Of a stretch of 64,000 nucleotides of DNA, positions 32,271 to 42,904 are shown in pieces. Position numbers and translations under genes: made by a program. The stretch is taken from assembly GCF_000400465.1 (NCBI RefSeq), contig NW_008806277.1, positions 1-64,000 on the forward strand, written 5' to 3'. The notes beneath the pieces are model-generated. The model was not told the DNA's origin, did no database searches, and saw only the letters and a program-made list of their open reading frames with translations. Each line of letters opens with the position of its first letter. Position 1 is the first letter of the stretch. This DNA comes from Wallemia ichthyophaga EXF-994 (taxonomy: Eukaryota > Basidiomycota > Wallemiomycetes > Wallemiales > Wallemiaceae).

Positions 32271-32764
32271 TTAGTTGCGGCTCTTGAAGTAGTCCAAGAG
32301 GACGTTAAGACCCTCAGACTCAACACCAAAGTCGCGGACAACGACGCAAGAGGTACCGACGACCTTACGTGCGTTACCCTCTCTGTCGATCTTGCAGAGA
32401 CCAGCCCAGGTACCCAAAACCTTGGCGTCGGAGACCTTGATGAGGTTGATTTGGTGCTCTGCGCAGAGAGCTTCGATGAGCTTGATGTACTCAGCCTCAG
32501 TGCAGGTTTCGACGAGCACACAGAGGTGGGCAGCTCTACGGTCGAGAGCCTTAGCACACTCTCTCAAACCACGGGCGAGACCATCGTGGTAGAGGGCGTT
32601 CTTGAGAACTTGTTGGAGGGCTTCCTCGACAGACATCTTGCCTGCTGGAGCAGCCTCAGCGACTTCGACCTCTTCTTGAGGAACTTCGACTTGTTGTTCA
32701 CCGTTTTCAGACTGTAGAGAGTGAGCAGGGGTGTATTAAATCCACTGCACACCAAACACACCAT
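32271..32764 (-). CDS. RPS12: 40S ribosomal protein S12 (eS12), copy 1
   Basis: Component of the small ribosomal subunit. The last exon (32271-32711) encodes [20 protein letters not shown], then the conserved core [40 protein letters not shown] and the ending [10 protein letters not shown]. The frame has no ATG before the acidic extension. A 50-nt intron (32712-32761, GTGTGT to CTCTACAG) places the start codon alone in exon 1 at 32762-32764, directly followed by the intron, an arrangement known in fungal ribosomal protein genes. If the intron is ignored the protein would begin at the core MSVEEAL, losing the acidic N-terminus typical of S12. Confidence 0.93.
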
Positions 32765-33176
32765 TATAGATTCTTATGCTAAGTCAGTCAATCGTAAGAC
32801 GTCGTCCTTCGTTCTTAGCTGTTAGCTGGGTCGAAGAGAGAAGGCGGCGTTACAGATTTTATCCACCGAAAAATTTAAATTGTGTGCGAGTGTATGAGTT
32901 TGTAGAGAGTTTGTGGGGTTTGTGGATTTATGCTTACGTATACTTACATCCTCTACTCCTTCGGCGATGGAGTTGTGCGGGGTTTACGCTGTGTGCTGAT
33001 GTAGACGATTGCATGTACGTATATCATTCTGAAAGTAGGCTCTAACCACACTTTTTATTTAAATACACACTGCGAGCTTTTCAGACAATTTTACAGAAAA
33101 TTTCACTATTGTTTAACTAACAACAAACGGTATTATGTATTTAATGTAAAAACAGAAACCCGGTAAACAAAACAAT

Positions 33177-33548
33177 TTAGATGAGTGGGATTGGAGTACA
33201 GTTGATACCGAGGAGACCATCTGAAGATGCCTTCTCGCAGCAGACTGGGGTGTTCTTGCATACGTCTGTGGAGCGTGTTAGTTATATTTACGACGCACGT
33301 AGATTCCAAATACCTTGTAATGCTACTCCGATGAGAAGAGGTATTTGAGTACATTGGATAGCAACTTGGTCGAGAATATCGCCTGTGTGGAGAAGACCGT
33401 CTTCTTCACCAGTGCTTGATTGCTTGTCTTTTGTAGTATCACAACATGAAGTAAGTCCGGTATTACATGAGCCGACTGATGAGCCGCCTGATGGTCTGGC
33501 GAGGGCAGATGCGATGACGGCGGAGATGGCGAGGGTTTGAGCGATCAT
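33177..33548 (-). CDS. Hydrophobin, class I-like spacing, copy 1
   Basis: Small secreted cell-wall protein. The first exon begins MIAQTLAISAVIASALARPS, a signal peptide. An intron (GTATTT to CTCCACAG, around 33268-33312) joins GVALQ to DVCKNTPVCC, and the protein ends GLLGINCTPIPLI. All eight cysteines are present in the order C-x6-CC-x29-C-x14-C-x5-CC-x12-C, which fits class I-type spacing. The loop between the third and fourth cysteines is unusually acidic (GEEDGLL). Hydrophobin expansion with acidic residues has been described in halophilic Wallemia; applying it here is inference. A dyad-symmetric element lies about 70-110 bp upstream. Confidence 0.92.
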
Positions 33549-33619
33549 TGTTTAGAGAGCAAGATGAGTTGTGAGGATGCAACATGGGTAGAGCTAGGCT
33601 ATTTAACCATCTGAGAAGC

Positions 33620-33657
33620 GCACTAAAATGATTATTAGCGCTATCTTATTTTAGTGC
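33620..33657. promoter_or_regulatory. Inverted repeat upstream of the hydrophobin gene (copy 1)
   Basis: Perfect 10-bp arms GCACTAAAAT (33620-33629) and ATTTTAGTGC (33648-33657) separated by 18 bp, located 72-109 bp before the hydrophobin ATG. It could be a dimeric regulator site or an extrudable hairpin. The copy 2 counterpart is 38256-38293. Confidence 0.5.
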
Positions 33658-33955
33658 ACTTTTAGCGTGCATTATGAGCTCCGGAATGTGGTATTTGCAT
33701 TGAATATCATGTGAAATAAAAAGTGTATGTTTGCATGTGCGTACGTTTACACAAAAATATTTAGAAAAACACTCCTCCACACGGGCACACCTCTTGCGTA
33801 TAAGACGAGTAAAATTTTCAAAAGGCAACACAAAAACAAATCAATTATTAAACGAGGAAAGTGATGCAGCGTTGTTGTTAGTGAGAGTGCGAGACAACCA
33901 AGTCTCAACTGGTATCCTGTATGAAATCTGTAAAGTGACAAGTTGAACGACCCCA

Positions 33956-34178
33956 TTAGTCCTTGTAAATGAGCAAAGGTTCACCCGGTTCATGAACCTC
34001 TGGAATTGTACATTTCAAATCGAAAGCCTTTGAGAGAACAATTTTGAATATTTTCTGTACGTGAATGGAGTGCGAAGTGGAGCAGAAGATGAGAGGAGCG
34101 TGCATAGCCTTTGCGAATCTCTTTGCCTGTGTTGATGAGTGGGTAAGTGAATTGAAAGTGCAAATATCGCTCCTACCT
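33956..34178 (-). pseudogene. 3' fragment of SPG1 left by the duplication
   Basis: Contains the last exon of the septation GTPase gene ([20 protein letters not shown] to the terminal GEPLLIYKD) and the intron before it. The sequence is cut 2 nt inside the preceding exon by the copy 1/copy 2 junction. The GTPase domain exons with the P-loop are absent, so no functional product is expected. The full gene is at 38592-39398. Confidence 0.9.
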
Positions 34179-34328
34179 AGCATTGCATTGAGGTGAAGCA
34201 ATCAATATGAAAACGTACAATGACTTGATTTTATGAATATTTGCGTACACCTTTTGCGTTTCAATTGTATATATTTTTAAGCTGCAAAGGAATTCTCAGT
34301 TCAAAATAACTCAACGGGAGTAGCTGAT

Positions 34329-34404
34329 ATCGAAAGGTTGCAGGTTCGAGCCCTGCGTCGGTCACCACGGCCGGCTGGCTCAATGGTAGAGTATTCGACT
34401 ACGG
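34329..34404 (+). tRNA. Circularly permuted tRNA-Arg(ACG), copy 2
   Basis: Same sequence as copy 1. The 3' half is 34329-34364, the intervening CCAC 34365-34368 and the 5' half 34369-34404, with an upstream TATA at 34268-34275 and a T7 run at 34416-34422. All pairings described for copy 1 apply. Confidence 0.82.
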
Positions 34405-35017
34405 CATTGAAATAATTTTTTTCTTATTCACTTTATAAGTGCGGCAGAATAACGACCGTTATCATCAATTGCGTTTCACTCAAGCCAAATTTTTAGCCCT
34501 ATCACTGACACTCACGTTTCAACATAAAAAGTGATACGAACATAAAACTTTCTTCTCAAATGATTTAAGGTTTTGAAGTACTTGTATTATTTGCACGACT
34601 CTCGTTGGTTGTTTTCTAGATTTACATTATTAAGTGAATCCGGTTAAATGGCATCTGCATTGTTTTCTGAGCCACTACTATCTAAGCATTTTCGTTATTC
34701 CAATATTTCATAGCGTTTGAAATGGTTGAGATTGAGACACTGTCTCTCAATCGAATACCCGTAGATTGTCTTTGGCAGCGTGAGGAAGAATTTAAAATGA
34801 CCTGAAGCATTGGCAGAGTTTTAATTCTATTTCTTTAGGCCTTTTTTACACTCTTCACGTCAGCTCGTCACCCTCGAATTAAACCCCTCTTCGGAAAGGT
34901 TTCTGGGTTTCAGCTAGTAAGATTAACAGAATACTTGGAAGCAAAGTGACTACAAGAATTGTTTACTAAGGGATTTTCCAATGTGTGCTATGTGGGCGTC
35001 TATTAACCGAGCGTAGC

Positions 35018-35282
35018 TCAACGATACAGCCTCAATCTTGCAGCAACATAGATTATCTCAGCAGGGAGCCTTGCGAAGGACTTCTTGTTGGATGTTTTGT
35101 CGTCTGTGGATTGCTTTGTCTTGGTGGTTGAGGTTAGATAGAGAGATGAAGTGAGGGATGGAGAGCAAACCTACCAGGAGTATCGCTCAAAGTGGACTTT
35201 GAACGGACTGCCAGATCTTAGTTGGAGTTCAGAAAGAGTTAAATGAGCGGAGATAAAGCTTACTGGGAGTAGCAAAGACCAT
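35018..35282 (-). pseudogene. Truncated F-box gene fragment (copy 2)
   Basis: Exact counterpart of the fragment at 30382-30646. The exons are 35264-35282, 35175-35207 and 35018-35103. Confidence 0.45.
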
Positions 35283-35696
35283 TTACAGGGAAAGGGCTAA
35301 ACCCGCCATACTATGGTCCACAAGACGGCGAGCCGCGAGGAAATAAGTGTGGGCCACTACAGAACGCAGCGGTGTTAGAGTCGTTAATGTACTTTGACTC
35401 ACGTGACTCTTGCCTTGTCTGTTGTGTTTCACTAACCCGTTACCCTCGTTCCTAGTCTCGCGGCTAACAGCGTTGAAAGAGGGGTGATGAGCAAAACAAA
35501 GTACCATCTCAAAGCATACATATGAGAAAATTAGAAATCACGATATCAACGCCTATCGCATGTCTGCTGATGACTGTGAAAAAAGCGTGAAAATCAAATG
35601 CATCATACAAGTTGGATAAAGCTGGATATCATTAGGACGTCGTGCGTGTGAGTAGGTGGATATAATAAGAGGGGAAACACTGAGTTAAGCTGGCAT

Positions 35697-36775
35697 CTAG
35701 CGAGTTAGTTCTGGCGAGTTCTGCCAAGCAGAGTTTTGCAAAGTGAGCAGTTTATGAGTTTCGAGGCATTCCGCAATGAGACCTGGATAATTATGTTCCA
35801 TCTCCTCTCTTACCGAATAAGCCCTGTAAAGAATCTCCGCAGTCTGTTTATCCTGCAGGAGGACTCTCAAGGAACCTCGAACGAACGGAAAAAGTTTACA
35901 ACATTTCTGCAAGTCGTTATTCAGCGCGTTGAATTTTAAAGCGACAATATCGATATGAAACCCATTTAAAGCGCGCATCTCATCCTTTTGCGTCCGTTTT
36001 GTGATATAGTATTTCAGCAGAGCACGTTTCTTACATGTCCTGTTTACAGAGTCTGTAAACTTACCAAATGTACGTAATGTATGTGTGTATCAAATTTAGT
36101 GGTGTATCGGTGGTGATTGAGCCATTTACCAGTTCGTAATTCTTGAAAATTATCATGTTCGGTTTACGCATGTAGCAGCTGTCCAGCGCGTTGAGAATTG
36201 CAATGAAGTGCTCCTGCGTTATCAAATCGAATCCAGGCATATCGACCAATGATGGTCGATGGATGCGGAGTAATTTGATACGGAAGTATTTGTCGCATAT
36301 CGCAATGGCTAGCATCGCGGCTTTGAGATGTGTCATGTGGTCTATGTTTATCGTTAGCTCTGTCGCACCGTCTGACCTACCAATCAGGAGATGTGTATTT
36401 TCAGTCTCGATGAGCGCGTCGAGTGTGAGAGTGAACTTTTGCAGTACAGGCATTTTGTTGATGCATGTGGATAGCTGTGGACATGCTAATAACCGTGTGG
36501 ATTTATTGAAGTGTTCCAGATTCAACTCAAGTACTTCTATCGAGTAGAGGAAATCTGTTGGTTGGAGTACACAGTTTTGAAGGAATGTCAGGTAAGATAT
36601 CAGCTCAGCTGGTTTCGTGTTGTTTGTTGGTTTCAGAGATTGTATAATCAGACTTTTGGGATGTTTGCGGGTGAGTTTGTAGCTATTCTTAAGAGACGGC
36701 AAACAGCTCAGTTGCACCATGTAAGCTAATAATCCTACAAACGACATCATCTGGGAAGCTCCAGAATCCTGCCAT
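35697..36775 (-). pseudogene. F-box/LRR-like gene with an apparent frameshift (copy 2)
   Basis: Identical counterpart of 31061-32139, with the same frameshift and the same 25-nt gap. If the frameshift is real it predates the duplication. Confidence 0.5.
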
Positions 36776-36906
36776 AGGAGAATTAGGTAGAGAAGATGGG
36801 GAAAACGGGGAAGAAAAAGCACAAAGCGCTCACAACAGACACAAAACACCCGCCCACGCCAATTATACAGCCACAAAGAATCTATGGATGCAACAAGCAA
36901 CTAAAT

Positions 36907-37400
36907 TTAGTTGCGGCTCTTGAAGTAGTCCAAGAGGACGTTAAGACCCTCAGACTCAACACCAAAGTCGCGGACAACGACGCAAGAGGTACCGACGACC
37001 TTACGTGCGTTACCCTCTCTGTCGATCTTGCAGAGACCAGCCCAGGTACCCAAAACCTTGGCGTCGGAGACCTTGATGAGGTTGATTTGGTGCTCTGCGC
37101 AGAGAGCTTCGATGAGCTTGATGTACTCAGCCTCAGTGCAGGTTTCGACGAGCACACAGAGGTGGGCAGCTCTACGGTCGAGAGCCTTAGCACACTCTCT
37201 CAAACCACGGGCGAGACCATCGTGGTAGAGGGCGTTCTTGAGAACTTGTTGGAGGGCTTCCTCGACAGACATCTTGCCTGCTGGAGCAGCCTCAGCGACT
37301 TCGACCTCTTCTTGAGGAACTTCGACTTGTTGTTCACCGTTTTCAGACTGTAGAGAGTGAGCAGGGGTGTATTAAATCCACTGCACACCAAACACACCAT
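36907..37400 (-). CDS. RPS12: 40S ribosomal protein S12 (eS12), copy 2
   Basis: Identical counterpart of copy 1, with exon 1 at 37398-37400 and the last exon at 36907-37347. Two identical RPS12 genes 4.6 kb apart would double dosage of one ribosomal protein. Confidence 0.93.
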
Positions 37401-37812
37401 TATAGATTCTTATGCTAAGTCAGTCAATCGTAAGACGTCGTCCTTCGTTCTTAGCTGTTAGCTGGGTCGAAGAGAGAAGGCGGCGTTACAGATTTTATCC
37501 ACCGAAAAATTTAAATTGTGTGCGAGTGTATGAGTTTGTAGAGAGTTTGTGGGGTTTGTGGATTTATGCTTACGTATACTTACATCCTCTACTCCTTCGG
37601 CGATGGAGTTGTGCGGGGTTTACGCTGTGTGCTGATGTAGACGATTGCATGTACGTATATCATTCTGAAAGTAGGCTCTAACCACACTTTTTATTTAAAT
37701 ACACACTGCGAGCTTTTCAGACAATTTTACAGAAAATTTCACTATTGTTTAACTAACAACAAACGGTATTATGTATTTAATGTAAAAACAGAAACCCGGT
37801 AAACAAAACAAT

Positions 37813-38184
37813 TTAGATGAGTGGGATTGGAGTACAGTTGATACCGAGGAGACCATCTGAAGATGCCTTCTCGCAGCAGACTGGGGTGTTCTTGCATACG
37901 TCTGTGGAGCGTGTTAGTTATATTTACGACGCACGTAGATTCCAAATACCTTGTAATGCTACTCCGATGAGAAGAGGTATTTGAGTACATTGGATAGCAA
38001 CTTGGTCGAGAATATCGCCTGTGTGGAGAAGACCGTCTTCTTCACCAGTGCTTGATTGCTTGTCTTTTGTAGTATCACAACATGAAGTAAGTCCGGTATT
38101 ACATGAGCCGACTGATGAGCCGCCTGATGGTCTGGCGAGGGCAGATGCGATGACGGCGGAGATGGCGAGGGTTTGAGCGATCAT
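37813..38184 (-). CDS. Hydrophobin, class I-like spacing, copy 2
   Basis: Identical counterpart of the gene at 33177-33548, with the same signal peptide, eight cysteines and intron, and the same upstream inverted repeat (38256-38293). The tandem duplication has thus produced two identical hydrophobin genes on the same strand. Confidence 0.92.
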
Positions 38185-38255
38185 TGTTTAGAGAGCAAGA
38201 TGAGTTGTGAGGATGCAACATGGGTAGAGCTAGGCTATTTAACCATCTGAGAAGC

Positions 38256-38293
38256 GCACTAAAATGATTATTAGCGCTATCTTATTTTAGTGC
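38256..38293. promoter_or_regulatory. Inverted repeat upstream of the hydrophobin gene (copy 2)
   Basis: Same 10-bp dyad as at 33620-33657, at the same distance from the second hydrophobin gene. Confidence 0.5.
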
Positions 38294-38591
38294 ACTTTTA
38301 GCGTGCATTATGAGCTCCGGAATGTGGTATTTGCATTGAATATCATGTGAAATAAAAAGTGTATGTTTGCATGTGCGTACGTTTACACAAAAATATTTAG
38401 AAAAACACTCCTCCACACGGGCACACCTCTTGCGTATAAGACGAGTAAAATTTTCAAAAGGCAACACAAAAACAAATCAATTATTAAACGAGGAAAGTGA
38501 TGCAGCGTTGTTGTTAGTGAGAGTGCGAGACAACCAAGTCTCAACTGGTATCCTGTATGAAATCTGTAAAGTGACAAGTTGAACGACCCCA

Positions 38592-39398
38592 TTAGTCCTT
38601 GTAAATGAGCAAAGGTTCACCCGGTTCATGAACCTCTGGAATTGTACATTTCAAATCGAAAGCCTTTGAGAGAACAATTTTGAATATTTTCTGTACGTGA
38701 ATGGAGTGCGAAGTGGAGCAGAAGATGAGAGGAGCGTGCATAGCCTTTGCGAATCTCTTTGCCTGTGTTGATGAGTGGGTAAGTGAATTGAAAGTGCAAA
38801 TATCGCTCCTACCTGCTTGGTTATCTCCTCCTGATCTTCCTTAGGCAGACCAGCGAATACATCGAACTTGGTACCTACGAGGAAAGGGATTGCAGTTTTG
38901 TTAAACCCTCTAGCCTGTCTGTACCACTCTTTTATCGAATTAAGGGTGCTCTTCCTGGAAAGATCGAACATGAAGAGAATTGCAACTGCGTCATTGCAAA
39001 CGAGTGGGAGCATGTTGACGAATTCGCGTTGGCCTGTGCGACGAGAATGAGAATGACAATGAAAGTGATTTCAAAGGAAAGTTAATCCCCCAGATAAAGC
39101 CACAACGCACCACCTAGATCCCAAATGGAGAAAGTAATTTCAGTCTGGCGTATGGATATAGTCTTTTCCATAAAGTTTACGCCTGTAAGCGGGTGATTGA
39201 GTGATGCTCTTTCAATAGCCCAAGCTACACGCACCTAGCGTTTGTATGTAGTCTTCATCGAATGAACCTCTGTCGCGCGTAAGTGTAAGAAGCGTCTAAG
39301 AAACGCATCCACTGCACCCACTCCACATATTTAACCATCAAAGACGTCTTCCCAATGCTGCTGTCCCCCACCAACGCTGTTTTGAGATAAAGGGCCAT
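38592..39398 (-). CDS. SPG1: Septation-initiation GTPase Spg1/Tem1
   Basis: Ras-like GTPase at the head of the septation initiation or mitotic exit network, acting at spindle pole bodies. The ATG at 39398 begins [20 protein letters not shown], containing the P-loop. Short exons then give [16 protein letters not shown] and [20 protein letters not shown], followed by the WDLGG switch II. The exon around 38815-39040 encodes [20 protein letters not shown] and then VGTKFD, the NKxD-equivalent motif in this family. The last exon gives [20 protein letters not shown] and the end. The right breakpoint of the 4,636-bp duplication lies 2 nt inside the exon preceding the last intron, so this is the only complete copy. 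Confidence 0.92.
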
Positions 39399-39548
39399 GA
39401 TCGCTGTGAGTAAGGTGGTTGAGGTGTTTGAGGTACTTGAGACAACTTAAATTAGCAAATGATGTTTCAATTTTTAAGCCTATTTTCAAGCTCATTTTCA
39501 AGTTCACTTCGAGACCGTTTAATTGATTAGAGTCATCTAACACACAAC

Positions 39549-39969
39549 ATGAGAGGATACGCGGATATCAATTTGCTGTTGGTGGGTTGAATGTTGCGAA
39601 TCAATCCCTCTCACATTCCATCTTCAGAGCATCGCTGTTGCCATTTTATCGCTTTTGATCATCTCTCCCTACGTTTTCACTTATGAGGCTACTAGGACAG
39701 CCAGCGTTGGGGAAAGAGAAGCAAGAGTTGCAGAACGTGAAAGCTCAGTGGCTGCGAGGGAAAGCAATCTCTACTGGAAGTCTATTCCGCCCCCTGACGT
39801 AACACAAGACGAGGAGGAGGAGTGCAATCATGATACGATTCTACTACGCGAGTTGGAGTTTACTAAGAGAGAAGCAGGATTGCATAAACGTGAAGCTAGC
39901 ATCGCGCGCAGAGAGGCGTGGTTAGTTGATAATTGGTGGGTGAAATTTGGAATATACGAGACATTGTGA
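39549..39969 (+). CDS. Membrane-anchored coiled-coil protein with repeated RE heptad-like units
   Basis: Two exons. The first encodes MRGYADINLLL (39549-39581). An intron (GTGGGT to TCTTCAG) joins SIAVAILSLLIISPYVFTYE, which together form a signal anchor or transmembrane helix. The rest is charged and helical, with repeated Arg-Glu pairs at seven-residue spacing (REARVAERESSVAARES and KREAGLHKREASIARREAW). No family recognised. It is divergent from SPG1 with 150 bp between the starts. Confidence 0.65.
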
Positions 39970-40100
39970 GACTCACACACACAATCACACGCAGGCCACA
40001 CTAAACATATATATGATAGTCATTATGAATGAATAAAAGATTAAATAAGATTTGCAGTTTGATTTGATCCATGGGGCAGGTCACCTACGTCACACACCTT

Positions 40101-41295
<1,195 letters not shown>

Positions 41296-41437
41296 GGTGG
41301 TGGTATGCGGATAAGGAGGGAATGGATCGATTGACAGATTTATAAATACACAAAGCCGAACGCGGGAATATAAAATTTAATAAAATAGCCGTGAATTTAA
41401 TCAAATTGCCTGATTTGGGTGAATTCGCCGTCTTTTC

Positions 41438-41444
41438 TGAGTCA
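41438..41444. promoter_or_regulatory. Gcn4-type TGAGTCA site upstream of DAHP synthase
   Basis: A perfect TGASTCA element within the 308-bp divergent intergenic region. Gcn4/CpcA regulators use it to activate amino-acid biosynthesis genes in fungi, which suits an aromatic amino-acid enzyme. One site alone could be chance. The rest of the region is AT-rich with several TTCAAGTG-like repeats (41460-41505). Confidence 0.4.
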
Positions 41445-41595
41445 ATTTGAGTGTTTAACGGAGTTTCAAGGAATTTTAAGTGGGTTCAAGTGAATTTCAA
41501 GTGTTTAAGATTATTTAATAGTGTTTACTATTAATAATCAGTGACACTTAAAATTACTAGTGAAATTAGAAATACATAGTTACACCCCAACCACC

Positions 41596-41607
41596 ATGCT
41601 CAAATGA
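41596..41607 (+). promoter_or_regulatory. Minimal upstream ORF overlapping a start codon
   Basis: ATG CTC AAA TGA encodes Met-Leu-Lys, and its stop TGA overlaps the ATG at 41604 in the sequence ATGA. Its context (CCACCATG) is better than that of the main ATG (TCAAATG), so ribosomes would be expected to use it first and reach the main frame by reinitiation or leaky scanning, provided the transcript begins upstream of 41596. Confidence 0.5.
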
Positions 41608-42680
41608 GATACCTTGAAATATCCAAGCACAGCTCTATATCCCCGAACGATCTCATAAATTCAATAAACAAGGCAAACCTAACGCCACCACTGCAAGTAC
41701 TCTACAACAATCACAATGACGTCTTCTACTTTGAATTTGCACACAGTATTGATGCTATTGAGGCGCTGAAATGGTGTGATAAGTGGGTTAGATTGGTTGG
41801 TGGCAGTAACGGTGATCAAGTACAGTCACAGGTACACTCAGAGCAATACCCACAGCCACACTCCCTCAACCAGCACTCATCCTCAGGTCCGCCTGTTGGT
41901 AGCATCCTAAATCCACTCATAGTAACTCACTCTGATCCGATCTCGCCCCCACTTTCCCCCAAATCACCCAAATCACCCAATTCCTCTTTGTCTACTTTTA
42001 ACGCTTCTCCACCGCAGAATTTGTTTGATGTATTAGCCTCGTTGCCTGGTGCAAATACAAACACTGTAAACACTGTAAACACAGCCAACACAACACAAAG
42101 CATACACACTCCACACCGCACACAAACACCAAACAACTCCCTCCCTCCCATCCTCAACACTGGCAGCCAGGGACCGATGCAGATGCAACCCGGCGACTGG
42201 GTGTGTTCGTGCGGCTTCGTTAATTGGAGGAGAAGGAAGTCGTGCTACCGGTGCTATCCATTTGCAAATGGTAATGAGAGTGGTAGCGGTAATAATGGGG
42301 AGCTGGCTAGGGCTGCTCAGAAGGCTGCTCAGTTGGCTGAGGAGGGTTTGAGCGAAAGTCAAGACAATCAAGACATTCACAACACCCAAGACACTCACAA
42401 TTCTACTCACAACGATTCTGCGTTTGCGTTCGACACACATCTTCTTAATGTCGGCTTGGGCCGTTTGGAGCTGAACCAGTTGGACCATCACCCACATCAC
42501 CCAGAACACCCCACCTTAGACTATCGCACTTTCTTGGCGTCCAGAAAGGCGTGGGACAGCGGTAATGATGGTGGTTTTAATGGCGGCGGCGGTGGTGGTA
42601 GCGTCGGAGTGGATCACAACGCGCACGACACCTTTGACCAACTTGGGGAAATCTTGCAGCGCGTGCAGTCAAGCCGTTGA
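41604..42680 (+). CDS. RanBP2-type zinc finger protein
   Basis: Single exon, 358 residues. The zinc finger GDWVCSCGFVNWRRRKSCYR with the following CYPF has the four cysteines of a RanBP2-type finger, which binds RNA or ubiquitin. The N-terminal 65 residues (MRYLEISKHSSISPNDLINS to DAIEALKWCDKW) have an RRM-like strand-helix pattern, a combination found in fungal RNA-binding proteins. Between and after are Pro/Ser, Asn/Thr (NTVNTVNTANT), His and Gly (GGGGGG) low-complexity tracts. Likely an RNA-binding regulator; no specific name is justified. Confidence 0.75.
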   Translation: MRYLEISKHSSISPNDLINSINKANLTPPLQVLYNNHNDVFYFEFAHSIDAIEALKWCDKWVRLVGGSNGDQVQSQVHSEQYPQPHSLNQHSSSGPPVGSILNPLIVTHSDPISPPLSPKSPKSPNSSLSTFNASPPQNLFDVLASLPGANTNTVNTVNTANTTQSIHTPHRTQTPNNSLPPILNTGSQGPMQMQPGDWVCSCGFVNWRRRKSCYRCYPFANGNESGSGNNGELARAAQKAAQLAEEGLSESQDNQDIHNTQDTHNSTHNDSAFAFDTHLLNVGLGRLELNQLDHHPHHPEHPTLDYRTFLASRKAWDSGNDGGFNGGGGGGSVGVDHNAHDTFDQLGEILQRVQSSR

Positions 42681-42904
42681 CTGGAGAGCGAATGTGGAAT
42701 GTGGATGGACACAGGAACACATAAGCGTGTGGATGGATATCAACACATGATTTTTCCGGTATTTTTCTTATCTTTTCTGATGACCACTTGCTTTCTTGGA
42801 TACCATTGAGTATGAGCACGAGTTTATCTATTTCTACTTTTATTTATACATTTCCAAACGCAATTCCGCATTCTTGTATAACAAATCAACTCATTCAAGT
42901 CATT

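Larger units (their letters stand above)
29543..34178 (+). repeat. 4,636-bp tandem duplication, copy 1
   Basis: First of two head-to-tail copies of a 4,636-bp unit. Every open frame in this interval recurs with the same translation at a constant offset of 4,636 in copy 2, and I saw no base difference in the stretches compared. The copies abut directly (34178/34179) with no added bases and no clear microhomology. The left edge lies in unique DNA downstream of ferrochelatase; the right edge lies 2 nt inside an SPG1 exon. It contains the permuted tRNA locus, two damaged F-box genes, RPS12, a hydrophobin gene and the 3' part of SPG1. A collapsed or duplicated assembly artefact cannot be excluded. 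Confidence 0.95.
34179..38814 (+). repeat. 4,636-bp tandem duplication, copy 2
   Basis: Second copy of the unit, followed without a break by the rest of the intact SPG1 gene from 38815. Copy 2 is therefore the one whose right flank is ancestral, and copy 1 the one whose left flank is ancestral. All genes of copy 1 recur here with coordinates raised by 4,636. Confidence 0.95.
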
